Program-made: the position numbers and the translations under genes | The notes under the pieces: generated by a model | The model's database searches: none | What the model was told of the DNA's origin: nothing | What the model saw: the letters and a program-made list of their open reading frames with translations, nothing else | Shown: positions 45,132 to 54,422 of the stretch, in pieces | Numbering within the stretch: position 1 is the first letter of the stretch | Layout of the letters: each line of letters starts with the position of its first letter | Assembly: GCA_048296855.1 (NCBI GenBank) | Contig: CP182631.1 | Direction: 5' to 3' (one strand) | DNA length: 64,000 nt | Source of the DNA: Pseudocolwellia sp048296855 | Lineage (GTDB): Bacteria; Pseudomonadota; Gammaproteobacteria; Enterobacterales; Alteromonadaceae

Positions 45132-46544
45132 CTATTTAGCATTAAGGTCAACAAAGCGACCTTCAATTGCGGCAGCCGCTGCAACTTCAGGGCTAACTAA
45201 ATGAGTACGACTATCACGACCTTGGCGGCCTTCAAAGTTTCGGTTTGATGTAGAAGCACAGCGATCACCAGGCTCTAAACGGTCATCATTCATACCTAAA
45301 CACATTGAACAACCGGGTAAGCGCCATTCAAAACCCGCATCAATAAATATTTGTGATAAACCTTCTTCTTCTGCTTGTGCTTTTACGCGGTATGAACCCG
45401 GTACAACAATAGCATCAACAGTATCAGATACTTTTTTATTCTGTTTCGCGTAATCGCTAACGATACTGGCTGCAGCGCGTAAATCTTCAATACGTGAGTT
45501 AGTACAAGAGCCTATAAATACTTTATTAACGGTGACATCTGTTAATTTAGTACCTGCAGTTAATCCCATGTATTTTAATGCTTTAACACAAGATTCTTTT
45601 TCAACAGGGTCAGAAAAGTCGTCAGGAGATGGAACAACAGAATCAATCGATGTTACTTGTCCTGGAGTTGTCCCCCAAGTCATTTGTGACTTGATGTCTT
45701 CACCTTTTAAGGTTAATACATGATCAAATGTTGCATTATCATCTGTTTTTAATGTTTTCCAATAAGCGACAGCCTCATCCCAATCGTCTAGTTTCGGCGC
45801 GTATTCTTTATGTTGTAAGTAATCAAATGTTGTTTGATCTGGAGCTATTAAGCCAGCTTTAGCACCGAATTCAATACTCATGTTACAAATGGTCATACGC
45901 TCTTCCATGGTTAATGCTTCAATAGCTTCACCACAGTATTCAACAACATAGCCCGTTGCACCTGCTGAACCGGTTTTACCAATAATGGCTAAAATAATAT
46001 CTTTAGCGCTAATACCTTTGCCTACTTTACCTGTTACTTCAATTTTCATGCTTTTAGCACGGTTTTGACGTAGTGTTTGAGTCGCTAATACATGTTCAAC
46101 TTCTGAAGTACCAATACCAAAAGCTAATGCGCCAAAAGCACCATGTGTTGCTGTATGCGAATCACCACATACAATAATTTGACCTGGTTGAGTAATACCT
46201 AACTCAGGCCCCATTACATGAACAATACCTTGGTTTTTATGGCCCATACCAAAAAGTTTGATGCCGAACTCTTTACAGTTTTCTTCTAAAGTTCGTAACT
46301 GGTTAGCGCCCGCAGGACCAGCAGCATCAATATCAGCTTTACGCGTTGATATGTTGTGATCCATTGTTGCTATGGTTTGCTGAGGACGACGAACAACGCG
46401 GTTATGAAATTTTAAGTTAGCGAAAGCTTGTGGAGTAGTCACTTCATGAATTAGATGACGATCTACATATAAAAGTGGTGTTTCACCTTCTTTGCTTTCA
46501 ACTAAATGTTGAAAATATAATTTTTCGTATAAAGTAGTTGCCAT
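45132..46544 (-). CDS. leuC: 3-isopropylmalate dehydratase large subunit
   Basis: Aconitase-family enzyme binding a [4Fe-4S] cluster through the three Cys of FIGSCTNSR and PGCSMCLGMN. Other signatures: VDRHLIHEVTTPQAF and CGDSHTATHGAFGALAFGIGTSEVEHV. It is 470 residues, as usual. It starts two bases after leuB. Confidence 0.97.
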   Translation of the reverse strand: MATTLYEKLYFQHLVESKEGETPLLYVDRHLIHEVTTPQAFANLKFHNRVVRRPQQTIATMDHNISTRKADIDAAGPAGANQLRTLEENCKEFGIKLFGMGHKNQGIVHVMGPELGITQPGQIIVCGDSHTATHGAFGALAFGIGTSEVEHVLATQTLRQNRAKSMKIEVTGKVGKGISAKDIILAIIGKTGSAGATGYVVEYCGEAIEALTMEERMTICNMSIEFGAKAGLIAPDQTTFDYLQHKEYAPKLDDWDEAVAYWKTLKTDDNATFDHVLTLKGEDIKSQMTWGTTPGQVTSIDSVVPSPDDFSDPVEKESCVKALKYMGLTAGTKLTDVTVNKVFIGSCTNSRIEDLRAAASIVSDYAKQNKKVSDTVDAIVVPGSYRVKAQAEEEGLSQIFIDAGFEWRLPGCSMCLGMNDDRLEPGDRCASTSNRNFEGRQGRDSRTHLVSPEVAAAAAIEGRFVDLNAK

Positions 46545-46546
46545 GA

Positions 46547-47641
46547 TTACTGCTCCTTAATGTTAGCGCAGATGATTTCACCCATCTCCGCGGTAGTTTT
46601 TGCTGTAGCTGTACTTTCAGGTGTTAATAAATCACCGGTTAAGTAGCCGTCGTCTAATGCTTTTGATACGGCTTTTTCGATAGCTTGTGCAGCATCACCT
46701 TGGTTAAGGCTATAACGTAGCATAAGTGCAGCAGAAAGAATTTGTGCAATCGGGTTAGCAATACCTTTTCCTGCGATATCAGGAGCACTACCGCCTGCTG
46801 GTTCGTACATACCAAAACCTTCTTCGTTTAAGCTTGCCGAAGGTAAAAGCCCCATAGAGCCTGTGATCATTGCGCAAATGTCTGACAAAATATCACCAAA
46901 AAGGTTAGAACAAAGCATTACGTCAAACTGTGCCGGGTTTTTAACTAATTGCATAGCGGCGTTATCAACGTACATATGGTCTAATGCAACGTCAGGGTAT
47001 TCTTTAGCAACATCTAATACCACTTCGCGCCACAATACTGAAGCTTGTAATACGTTTGATTTATCAATAGATGTTACTTTGTTATTACGTTTTTGCGCTG
47101 CTTTAAAAGCTAAGTGAGCAATACGACGTATTTCTTTACGCGAATACACCATAGTGTCGTAACCGTATTCGTCTTCACTACCGGCTTCGCCAGCACGACC
47201 TTTAGGTTCACCAAAGTAAATGCCACCGGTTAATTCACGCATAACTAGAATGTCAAAACCTGTGCCTGAAATATCAGCACGTAAAGGTGAAAGATGCGAC
47301 ATAGCAGAAATTAAGCTAGCAGGGCGCATATTACAGAACAAACCGAAATGGCCACGTAAACCTAATAATGAAGCGCGTTCTGGTTGTTCAGCAGAAGGTA
47401 AGTTTGCCCATTTAGGACCACCTACAGAGCCGAATAAAATAGCGTCAGCTTTTTCACACCCTTCAATAGTACTTTTGGGAAGTGCTTGACCGTCATTGTC
47501 GATAGCATAGCCACCCACATTATAATCGTTCAAGGTAAGGTCGAAATTAAATTTTTCAGCAACGGTTGCTAATACTTTCTTTGCTTCTGCCATGACTTCT
47601 GGGCCGATACCGTCACCAGCTAATATTGCTATGTTAGACAT
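46547..47641 (-). CDS. leuB: 3-isopropylmalate dehydrogenase
   Basis: NAD-dependent oxidative decarboxylase. It starts with MSNIAILAGDGIGPEVMAEA. The substrate-binding MRELTGGIYFGEPKGR, metal-binding DNAAMQLVKNPAQFDV and NLFGDILSD motifs are present, as is the NAD loop EPAGGSAPDIAGKG. It is 364 residues long, in the leuABCD operon. Confidence 0.97.
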   Translation of the reverse strand: MSNIAILAGDGIGPEVMAEAKKVLATVAEKFNFDLTLNDYNVGGYAIDNDGQALPKSTIEGCEKADAILFGSVGGPKWANLPSAEQPERASLLGLRGHFGLFCNMRPASLISAMSHLSPLRADISGTGFDILVMRELTGGIYFGEPKGRAGEAGSEDEYGYDTMVYSRKEIRRIAHLAFKAAQKRNNKVTSIDKSNVLQASVLWREVVLDVAKEYPDVALDHMYVDNAAMQLVKNPAQFDVMLCSNLFGDILSDICAMITGSMGLLPSASLNEEGFGMYEPAGGSAPDIAGKGIANPIAQILSAALMLRYSLNQGDAAQAIEKAVSKALDDGYLTGDLLTPESTATAKTTAEMGEIICANIKEQ

Positions 47642-47737
47642 TTTTTACCTACTTTATTTTTACTTAATTTGTGAACTTACTACGGCATTGTTGTGCTTAA
47701 TGTTTGAGTAAGTTCGTTTTAAATACTCTCAATATTT

Positions 47738-49288
47738 TTACTTGTTAGCTTTACGTTCTTCACGTAAGGCTGCTATGTGTTTTGCGCGTTGAATTGCGTT
47801 TAGTGCAGATATCAATGCTTGTCCTGACGCTTCAATAACATCAGTAGCAATGCCATAACCATGAAAGTTACGCTCTTGCCATTTTACCACTAAATTAGCT
47901 ACACCTAAGCCGTCTTCACCTGCACCTTTATTGGATATTTTATAATCAGCAACTTCAATTTCTTCATCTACGGCTTTTTTAATGGCTTGATACAACGCAT
48001 CAACAGGACCATTACCGGTAGCCGATTCTGTTTGGATTTTATCTCCTACACTTAATTTAACGCCAGCTGTTGCAAATTCACCACTACCTGATTGAACATT
48101 AATGTTTAGAATTTCGTAATGTTCTTGGCTGTCTTGTTGTTGAATATTAAACAATAATGCTTCTAAATCATCATCAAATACTTGGCCTTTTTTGTCTGCC
48201 AATTTTAAGAAATCTTCATACAATGCTTCAATGTCGAAATCGTCTTCGTTGTAGCCTAATGTACCCATTCTGTGTTTAATCACATGGCGACCACTTCGAG
48301 AGGTTAAGTTTAATTTGGTTTTGCTGATGCCGACACTTTCAGGAGTCATAATTTCGTAGGTGTTAGACGCTTTTAACATACCGTCTTGATGAATACCTGA
48401 AGAATGACTAAAAGCGTTACTGCCCACAATAGCCTTATTTGGCTGTATTGGCATGTTACATAAATGGCTAACTAGCTTAGAGGTACGAGCGATCTCTTGA
48501 TGGTTAATATTGGTATGAACATTCATTAAATCTTGACGAGTTTTCATGATCATCGCAATTTCTTCTAATGAACAGTTACCTGCACGTTCACCAATGCCAT
48601 TGATAGTACATTCAATTTGACGGGCACCAGCTTGTACCGCAGAAATTGAGTTAGCTACCGCTAAACCTAAATCGTTATGGCAGTGTACTGAAATTACAGC
48701 TTGATCAATATTAGGAACACGGTTGAATAATTGTGTGATAATTCCACCAAATTCGTTAGGTAAAGTGTAACCTACAGTATCAGGAATATTGATAGTTGAA
48801 GCGCCTGCTTTAATAGCATTTTCAACCATGCGACATAAGTTATCGATTGGTGTACGGCCAGCATCTTCACAAGAAAATTCAACATCATCGGTAAGGTTAC
48901 GTGCATATTTAATCGCATGAAGCGCCATGGCTTCTACATCATCAAAACCTTTACGTAATTTTTGTTGTACGTGAACATCAGAGGTTGAGATAAATGTATG
49001 GATTCTAAACTGTTCTGCAACGCTCATTGAATCAGCACACGCTTGAATATCAGCTTCAACTGCTCGTGATAAACCACAAACAATAGAGTTCTTAACTGTA
49101 CGAGCAATTTCTTGTACTGAGTGAAAATCACCCGGTGAAGATACAGGAAACCCCGCTTCAATAATATCTACACCTAAGCGCTCTAACGCTTGGGCTATTT
49201 GGATTTTTTCGTTTACTGATAAACTCGCAGTTAATGCCTGCTCGCCGTCTCTTAAGGTCGTATCAAATATTATTACTTTGTCATTCAT
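47738..49288 (-). CDS. leuA: 2-isopropylmalate synthase
   Basis: First committed step of leucine synthesis (acetyl-CoA plus 2-oxoisovalerate). N-terminal TIM-barrel motifs: FDTTLRDGEQALTA and VSVHCHNDLGLAVANS, plus INGIGERAGNCSLEEIAM; the C-terminal regulatory domain (about 390-516) senses leucine. The ATG at 49288 (MNDKVIIFDTT) has AAGGA seven bases upstream and gives 516 residues. The frame stays open through the attenuator to 49399, but those residues are not part of the family. Confidence 0.97.
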   Translation of the reverse strand: MNDKVIIFDTTLRDGEQALTASLSVNEKIQIAQALERLGVDIIEAGFPVSSPGDFHSVQEIARTVKNSIVCGLSRAVEADIQACADSMSVAEQFRIHTFISTSDVHVQQKLRKGFDDVEAMALHAIKYARNLTDDVEFSCEDAGRTPIDNLCRMVENAIKAGASTINIPDTVGYTLPNEFGGIITQLFNRVPNIDQAVISVHCHNDLGLAVANSISAVQAGARQIECTINGIGERAGNCSLEEIAMIMKTRQDLMNVHTNINHQEIARTSKLVSHLCNMPIQPNKAIVGSNAFSHSSGIHQDGMLKASNTYEIMTPESVGISKTKLNLTSRSGRHVIKHRMGTLGYNEDDFDIEALYEDFLKLADKKGQVFDDDLEALLFNIQQQDSQEHYEILNINVQSGSGEFATAGVKLSVGDKIQTESATGNGPVDALYQAIKKAVDEEIEVADYKISNKGAGEDGLGVANLVVKWQERNFHGYGIATDVIEASGQALISALNAIQRAKHIAALREERKANK

Positions 49289-49327
49289 GGTTATGTCCTT
49301 GGCGGTTATACACTTAAGTACGCGGGC

Positions 49328-49358
49328 AAAAAAAAACCCGCGAATTATAGCGCGGGTT
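49328..49358 (-). terminator. leu operon attenuator
   Basis: On the minus strand, stem ACCCGCG / CGCGGGT followed by nine T, between leuL and leuA. A further GCCCGCG just after the T run gives an alternative pairing partner, as expected for an attenuator switch. Confidence 0.9.
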
Positions 49359-49380
49359 TGATATTTATTCTTTATAAATT

Positions 49381-49458
49381 TTAAACAATAATAGACCATC
49401 CGCGTATTTTACATACGAGGAGAAGTAAGCTGTTTAATGAAAAATTTATATTTTGCAT
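49381..49458 (-). CDS. leuL: leu operon leader peptide
   Basis: A 25-codon frame starting MQNINFSLNSLLLLVCK. It contains four consecutive Leu codons (TTA CTT CTC CTC) in a Leu-rich stretch, as in classical leuL. It lies just upstream of a strong terminator hairpin and leuA. Stalling at the Leu codons under leucine shortage would favour antitermination. Placement and composition together make this convincing although the peptide is too short for homology. Confidence 0.92.
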   Translation of the reverse strand: MQNINFSLNSLLLLVCKIRGWSIIV

Positions 49459-49525
49459 ATTATATTTGGTTAAATGTCTTAAAAATAATCTGTTAACGTT
49501 TAATGCGTTTTTTAATTGGGTTATT

Positions 49526-49553
49526 AGTATCAAATTTATACATATATAGTCAA
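49526..49553 (-). promoter_or_regulatory. Candidate leu operon promoter
   Basis: On the minus strand: -35 TTGACT (49548-49553), 16-base spacer, -10 GATACT (49526-49531), about 60 bases before the leuL ATG. Confidence 0.6.
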
Positions 49554-49614
49554 ACAATAAATAATAAAAAAGTAGTTTAAATAGGAATATGAAATAACGA
49601 TTAACTTTATTAAA

Positions 49615-51108
49615 TTATAAATTGTATTCAATATTTAAAAATGCATTAAAGTCACTATCATCAGAAATATCATTATCAAAAGACGATTGGCTGTACTCAC
49701 TCCCAAGTGTAAATCGCCAATTTCTATAGCTATGTTGTATTTTAGCTGAAAGTGTAATCATATCTTCTGCTATTGCTGTTAATGGATTACCAACGATAGG
49801 ATTACTAGGTGCTTTGTCTGAATTGTCGTAGTTTAACGATAATTTTCGCAATTTCAATTCCATATGAGTATCGGTTTGTAATTCAGAGATAATACCTAAT
49901 ACCATTGCTTTAGCATCGTTATCGTATATATGACCTATAGTTCTTTGTTCATAGCGCATACCCGTTGCATAGGTGTGATGCTCATTGAAGCAATCACCTG
50001 TGTCAATATTGTTTGTATCCGTGCAGTCAGCGTAGGTATCACTAAACTCAAAATACATAGTTGAAGGTTTGTTGAAAGGTCGAATATGAGTATCTAAACC
50101 AATAAGAGTTACAGGCTCTGTTAAAAAGCCAAATGAAGAATGATTGTCGCCATCTTCAGCGTAGTATTGTCCGTAAAGGGAAAATGGCGTATCAAATGCG
50201 TTAAAAGTGTAACGTAAGTCATATCCTGCTTGTTGATTTCCCGGCTCTTGTGAAACCTCTCCAGAACAATCAAGTCCTCCAGCGCCACAATTATCTTTAC
50301 CTATTAACACATTCCAAAAGGTTGATGCGTCTTTAGGTCGTCCTTCTCCACCCCATTGAGCGAGTCGAGTTATGCCTATTTCTAGGTTATCAAAAGGTTT
50401 GAAATTTAATCTAAATCCCCATAATAAAGTGTCTTTAATAACTCTGTCATCGTCCATCATGCCCATGAAAGAAGTTACTGTCCAAGGAATGCCATAATCA
50501 GTAAAAGGTATAATAAATGGGAGAGACTCTTTTCTGGTTAAGGAAATTGTAGGCATAGGTCTCGCATTATTTGTAAGACTTAAATTACTGTCCCAACCAT
50601 TTCCCCACCAACGATCTTGCATGCCTATTGTCGCAACCCAGTTTCCGACAAAAGTTGCAATATAACTGCCGTCATATCTTATTTTTCCGTCATCTGAATG
50701 GTTGTAGCTTGTTGACAAGTTTAAAGCGAATGAGTCGGTCATCCATGAAGTGCGAATACCAATATTGTTTTTTTCACGAAAGCTATCACCAAAGCTAGTA
50801 AAACGTTTGTCTTTTAATGATGTATTTAGTTCTATAGTTTTTTGATTGTTTTTTGCTAGCTTAAATTGATGCATTACATAGTTGTAAGAGCTTTGTGCTT
50901 TTTCATCTAAAGCAGTTATTGGTGCTTTTTTGAGATCATTAACAATATTTATCCACATTAAGGGATATGTGGTTGTTGGTGTTTTGATCATGCCTAAATC
51001 TGCTAAGTGTTGAATGTTAGCTCGAAGAAATATATTTGATGTATCTACCCAAGGTTCTGCAAAGCTAGGCAGAGAGAATAAAGCTAAAAGATAAATGTAT
51101 TTTTTCAA
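49615..51108 (-). CDS. Capsule assembly Wzi-family outer membrane protein
   Basis: A 497-residue exported protein (signal peptide 1-17, cleaved after SFA). N-terminal helical segment WVDTSNIFLRANIQHLADLGMIKTP, followed by repeated beta-strands ending in a typical outer-membrane C-terminus (FNAFLNIEYNL). The motif MQDRWWGNGWDSNLSLTNNARPMPTISLTRKE is the Wzi-family hallmark. Wzi is a surface lectin anchoring capsular polysaccharide. No capsule cluster is visible in the window, so the ligand is unknown. Confidence 0.88.
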   Translation of the reverse strand: MKKYIYLLALFSLPSFAEPWVDTSNIFLRANIQHLADLGMIKTPTTTYPLMWINIVNDLKKAPITALDEKAQSSYNYVMHQFKLAKNNQKTIELNTSLKDKRFTSFGDSFREKNNIGIRTSWMTDSFALNLSTSYNHSDDGKIRYDGSYIATFVGNWVATIGMQDRWWGNGWDSNLSLTNNARPMPTISLTRKESLPFIIPFTDYGIPWTVTSFMGMMDDDRVIKDTLLWGFRLNFKPFDNLEIGITRLAQWGGEGRPKDASTFWNVLIGKDNCGAGGLDCSGEVSQEPGNQQAGYDLRYTFNAFDTPFSLYGQYYAEDGDNHSSFGFLTEPVTLIGLDTHIRPFNKPSTMYFEFSDTYADCTDTNNIDTGDCFNEHHTYATGMRYEQRTIGHIYDNDAKAMVLGIISELQTDTHMELKLRKLSLNYDNSDKAPSNPIVGNPLTAIAEDMITLSAKIQHSYRNWRFTLGSEYSQSSFDNDISDDSDFNAFLNIEYNL

Positions 51109-51251
51109 TTTTTTAGTAGTCTTTAAGTTATTGAAGATGAAGAGAATGTATTTAAAAGCCTAAACTTGAAGAAGAATAGAATACAGTATTTGTGAGCTGT
51201 ATTCTATCTTAGGAGGATAATATGAATAAAATAATAAATTGTTTTGAAATG

Positions 51252-51842
51252 TTACTTCCAGCTATTCATGCTACTTTTTTTATTTGAAGAAAGTCGAGGA
51301 AGAATCAAGCCTAAAACTAAGCCAATACATAAAACGATAGCACCATTAAAAAACCATTCTTTTTGTATGTTGGTATCTTGATCTTTTAGTTTGAGCTGTA
51401 CTTCACTGAGGCTTTTGTTAAGTACTGAAATTTCGTTATTAAGTTGAGTTTTTTCACTGCTTAATCGGTCAACATTTTTGTTTGCACGTAAAAGACTCTC
51501 TGTAACTGAACCCGCATTACTTTCTAGGTCGGCTAATTTGGCATTGAGTTGAGCAATAACCACTCGAAGTCCTGCTTTCGTTGAAACGTATTGGCTTTCT
51601 AACCAAACAGTTCTCCCTTTTTCATCAATAACTTCTGAATATTCGTTACTGTTGTTACCTGTGATTTGAACTTCAGCACCTGAGGTTACTGTGCCTAAAA
51701 TGCGGTAGTTTTTACCAGGCCCAGAGTGAACAAATATAGGGAGTTCGTCAGAAATATATCCTACAGTCGTATTTTCTTGCGAGTACACACTTGAAGAAAG
51801 AATAAATAATAAACAGGTAAAAAAAGTTCTTAACAATGTCAT
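51252..51842 (-). CDS. YgiM-like SH3-domain membrane protein
   Basis: A 196-residue protein: signal peptide (1-21), bacterial SH3 domain (about 25-90; HSGPGKNYRILGTVTSGAEVQI), a coiled-coil (about 95-160; LNAKLADLESNAGS, SSEKTQLNNEI), and a C-terminal transmembrane helix (about 165-184). This matches the YgiM/TIGR04211 architecture, whose job is unknown. It is divergent from the CYTH-CHAD triphosphatase gene, as in E. coli, where ygiM and ygiF are neighbours. Confidence 0.88.
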   Translation of the reverse strand: MTLLRTFFTCLLFILSSSVYSQENTTVGYISDELPIFVHSGPGKNYRILGTVTSGAEVQITGNNSNEYSEVIDEKGRTVWLESQYVSTKAGLRVVIAQLNAKLADLESNAGSVTESLLRANKNVDRLSSEKTQLNNEISVLNKSLSEVQLKLKDQDTNIQKEWFFNGAIVLCIGLVLGLILPRLSSNKKSSMNSWK

Positions 51843-52132
51843 GCGGTAACCAAATGCTTAAGTAATCGAGAATGACTGAAAATATTAGGGGTTTGCATCT
51901 TTGATAGCAAGTAGAAAGGCAATTATTTTTGCTCTATTTCTGTATATTTTGTGTATACATGCTTAAACAGCTTAAATATGTGTAATTTAGTTGTTTAAGA
52001 TGAGAGCATAATGTTGAAAAAGATTGCCTATAAGTACGAGCTTTTGTATTGTAGGGAGTTCATGAGTTATATGATTAATTACTTAACGTAGAAAATTAAT
52101 ATAGCGATTATAAATACTTAACTTGAGACATC
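51843..52132. other. Divergent promoter region
   Basis: A 290-base AT-rich spacer between the YgiM-like gene and the CYTH-CHAD gene. It must hold both promoters, but I could not single out boxes with confidence. Confidence 0.45.
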
Positions 52133-53635
52133 ATGGCGATAGAGATAGAGCTAAAATATTTAGTTTTTAGCGATAACACAACAGAAATCATTTCAACCTT
52201 ATTATCAAAACAGAAGATTGACTATATTGAAAGCGTTACTCAATTGGGTAACTGCTATTTTGATACGCCAGATTTAAATTTAAGAAAACATGACATGGGC
52301 TTACGCATTCGTGAAAAAGACGGAATGCTAGAACAAACTATTAAAACAGCGGGTAAGCTGATAGGTGGTTTGCAGCAGAGGCCTGAGTTCAATGTACCTA
52401 TTACGGTTAAGCAGCCTCAACTTGACTTATTTCCTACTGAAATTTGGAAATCAACCCAAAACCTTGAAAACATCCAAAAGCAATTAGTTTCATTATTTTC
52501 TACAGACTTTGAACGACACATATGGCTGATTAATACAGCAAAAGGTGGCGTAGTAGAGGTTGTTTTTGATCAGGGGGAAGTAACAAGTAACGGATTAGTT
52601 GATCCTATTTGTGAAATTGAATTAGAGCTGGTTCGAGGTGAGCTATCTGAATTGTTTGACTTAGCTGAATTATTTTTAACTGAACTCGAACTGAGGCCCG
52701 GTCTAAACAGTAAAGCCGCGAGAGGTTATGGATTGTGGAACGAAGCCAAAACCACGCTAGTATGCTCTCCGCTGGCTTTGTTACCGTTAAATCAAAATGA
52801 AAATATTAGCGAAGCTTTTCTGACTGGTTTAACTTCTGCCCTTAATCATTTACAAAAATCAGTAGAGCATTATATAGATGAGCCGGCTTTATCTGATTTA
52901 GCGGTAATTAAAGACACGTTAGCCTTGATGGAACATGGTTTTATCTTTTTTGAAGAACATTTATTAGAAGAGCTAGCTGAAATTAAAAATGAAATAGCTT
53001 ATTTTGTTGGTGTTTTTTCATGGGTTGAACATCTTATTTACTTAAAAGAAATAGTTAATAAAACAGGTAACTACCGGAAAAAGCTTGATTACAGTACTGA
53101 ACTTATTACTGAGTTGAAGTTAGAAAAAAGAAGGTTCCCTAATATAGATGAAGTAAAACAAGTTTTTCATTCTCAGCGATTTAATCAATTACAACTTACT
53201 ATTCTTAAACTTTTGATGCCAAATCAGAAGCTATTTTCTAGCAGCGCAGCCAATATAAATATACTAACTTTTGCGACTAATCAGTTATCAAAAAGTTTAG
53301 ATGATTTAGTTAAGGCAATGCCTGAGGCTAAGTCTTTAACGAGCGAGCAGTATTTAGAGCAAAGTCCGTTACTCAATATTAGTTTGCATACAGGAATTTG
53401 GTTTGCTGGATTATTTAACGAAGAAGAGCGAAGTAAATACAGAGCGCCTTGGTTAGATATTCGAGAAGGTATTACAGAGTTACAAGTGTTATGGCTTATT
53501 CAACAACAACTTCAACGTTTACCTGAGCAACCGGCCAAATTAATGAATTGGCAAAAAAGTAAGGTAGACAATTTATTACACGCTTTAGATCATTCTAAAC
53601 ATAGCGCAATGTCTCTTGTACCTTATTGGTTGTAA
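52133..53635 (+). CDS. ygiF: CYTH-CHAD inorganic triphosphatase
   Basis: An N-terminal CYTH domain (1 to about 200) with the ExExK signature IEIELKYLV and the tunnel residues RIREKDGMLEQTIKTAG, then a CHAD domain (about 220-495) that binds polyphosphate. E. coli YgiF, of the same layout, hydrolyses triphosphate. At 500 residues it is the usual length. It is first in a run of seven same-strand genes; the next, an exosortase-like gene, begins 36 bases later. Confidence 0.9.
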   Translation: MAIEIELKYLVFSDNTTEIISTLLSKQKIDYIESVTQLGNCYFDTPDLNLRKHDMGLRIREKDGMLEQTIKTAGKLIGGLQQRPEFNVPITVKQPQLDLFPTEIWKSTQNLENIQKQLVSLFSTDFERHIWLINTAKGGVVEVVFDQGEVTSNGLVDPICEIELELVRGELSELFDLAELFLTELELRPGLNSKAARGYGLWNEAKTTLVCSPLALLPLNQNENISEAFLTGLTSALNHLQKSVEHYIDEPALSDLAVIKDTLALMEHGFIFFEEHLLEELAEIKNEIAYFVGVFSWVEHLIYLKEIVNKTGNYRKKLDYSTELITELKLEKRRFPNIDEVKQVFHSQRFNQLQLTILKLLMPNQKLFSSSAANINILTFATNQLSKSLDDLVKAMPEAKSLTSEQYLEQSPLLNISLHTGIWFAGLFNEEERSKYRAPWLDIREGITELQVLWLIQQQLQRLPEQPAKLMNWQKSKVDNLLHALDHSKHSAMSLVPYWL

Positions 53636-53671
53636 TTATTTGTACCGTTATAAAAAACGTAAGCTAAATCA

Positions 53672-54199
53672 ATGAACAAGCCGTTATTATCTTTTTTTCG
53701 GGCATTTATGGTTTGGGTACTATTACTACAGCTGTTTGTTTGGTGGATTGATGAGAGTACTAGGCTTGCGTTTTTTATTCAAAGCTATCTTGCTGAAGCG
53801 GCAGGTTATTTAGGGAGCTTTTTTTTAGATAATATAAGTGTTACGGATAACAAACTTATTCATGCTAATACGCAAAGGTTTGTGATAGTTGACCATCAAT
53901 GTACGGCATTATCGTTAATTGCTACGTTATGGGCTGCCATTTTTGCCTTGCAGTATAGGTGGCGTTTAAAAATATTAATGGCGATTAGTGCATGTTTTTT
54001 GATCCAAATTGAAAATATTATTAGAATTGTTCACTTATTTAATGAAATTAAGCACCCAATAAATCAATTTGAACTTTACCATTTATACATATGGCAGTTA
54101 GTTAATTTTACTTCTGCATTAGCACTTTTCTTTTTAATGAATTTGCTGGCAGAAAAGTATGAAACTCGAAGCTCAACAGAGCAGATAAAGCAAAGGTAG
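53672..54199 (+). CDS. Exosortase/archaeosortase-like membrane transpeptidase
   Basis: A 175-residue protein with four or five transmembrane helices. The exosortase triad is in order: Cys77 (DHQCTALSLIATLW), Arg118 (ENIIRIVHLF) and His137 (FELYHLYIWQLVNF). Exosortases cleave and transfer proteins carrying a C-terminal sorting signal (motif, membrane helix, basic tail). It is close in layout to the compact XrtH-type, though I cannot name the subfamily. The next gene begins three bases after its stop and encodes a small protein with such a tail, so a dedicated enzyme-substrate pair is likely. Confidence 0.85.
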   Translation: MNKPLLSFFRAFMVWVLLLQLFVWWIDESTRLAFFIQSYLAEAAGYLGSFFLDNISVTDNKLIHANTQRFVIVDHQCTALSLIATLWAAIFALQYRWRLKILMAISACFLIQIENIIRIVHLFNEIKHPINQFELYHLYIWQLVNFTSALALFFLMNLLAEKYETRSSTEQIKQR

Positions 54200-54202
54200 A
54201 AA

Positions 54203-54394
54203 ATGTTTAATAAAGTTGTTGTTATATTTTTTATGATGTTCGTTTTGTTTGTCTCTCACCCTGTTTTGGCCGTGGGTGGAGGCGGAGGAACAGGGGGAGG
54301 AGGAAGTAGCGCAAGTGTACCTTACATGCATCCATTGTTTCATGTAGTACTTGTTGCGGTAATTGCTTTAGTTTATAAATTTAAAAATAAATAA
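54203..54394 (+). CDS. Small Gly-rich exported protein, candidate exosortase substrate
   Basis: Only 63 residues: signal peptide (1-23, ...SHPVLA), a poly-glycine stretch (25-34, GGGGGTGGGG), a Ser/Ala linker, a possible recognition motif VPYMHPLFH (39-47), a hydrophobic helix (48-58) and a basic end KFKNK. The tripartite C-terminus is the pattern of exosortase sorting signals. An AAAGG site overlaps the exosortase stop codon, so the genes are coupled. After signal and tail removal only about 20 residues remain, so the mature product would be a tiny Gly-rich peptide. Confidence 0.8.
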   Translation: MFNKVVVIFFMMFVLFVSHPVLAVGGGGGTGGGGSSASVPYMHPLFHVVLVAVIALVYKFKNK

Positions 54395-54422
54395 TCTGTT
54401 TATTGGATTATTATTTCTTCAA

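Noticed and set aside
49289..49399. In-frame 37-codon extension of leuA
   Set aside because: It runs through the attenuator hairpin and its T run; the family start and the AAGGA site both point to 49288.
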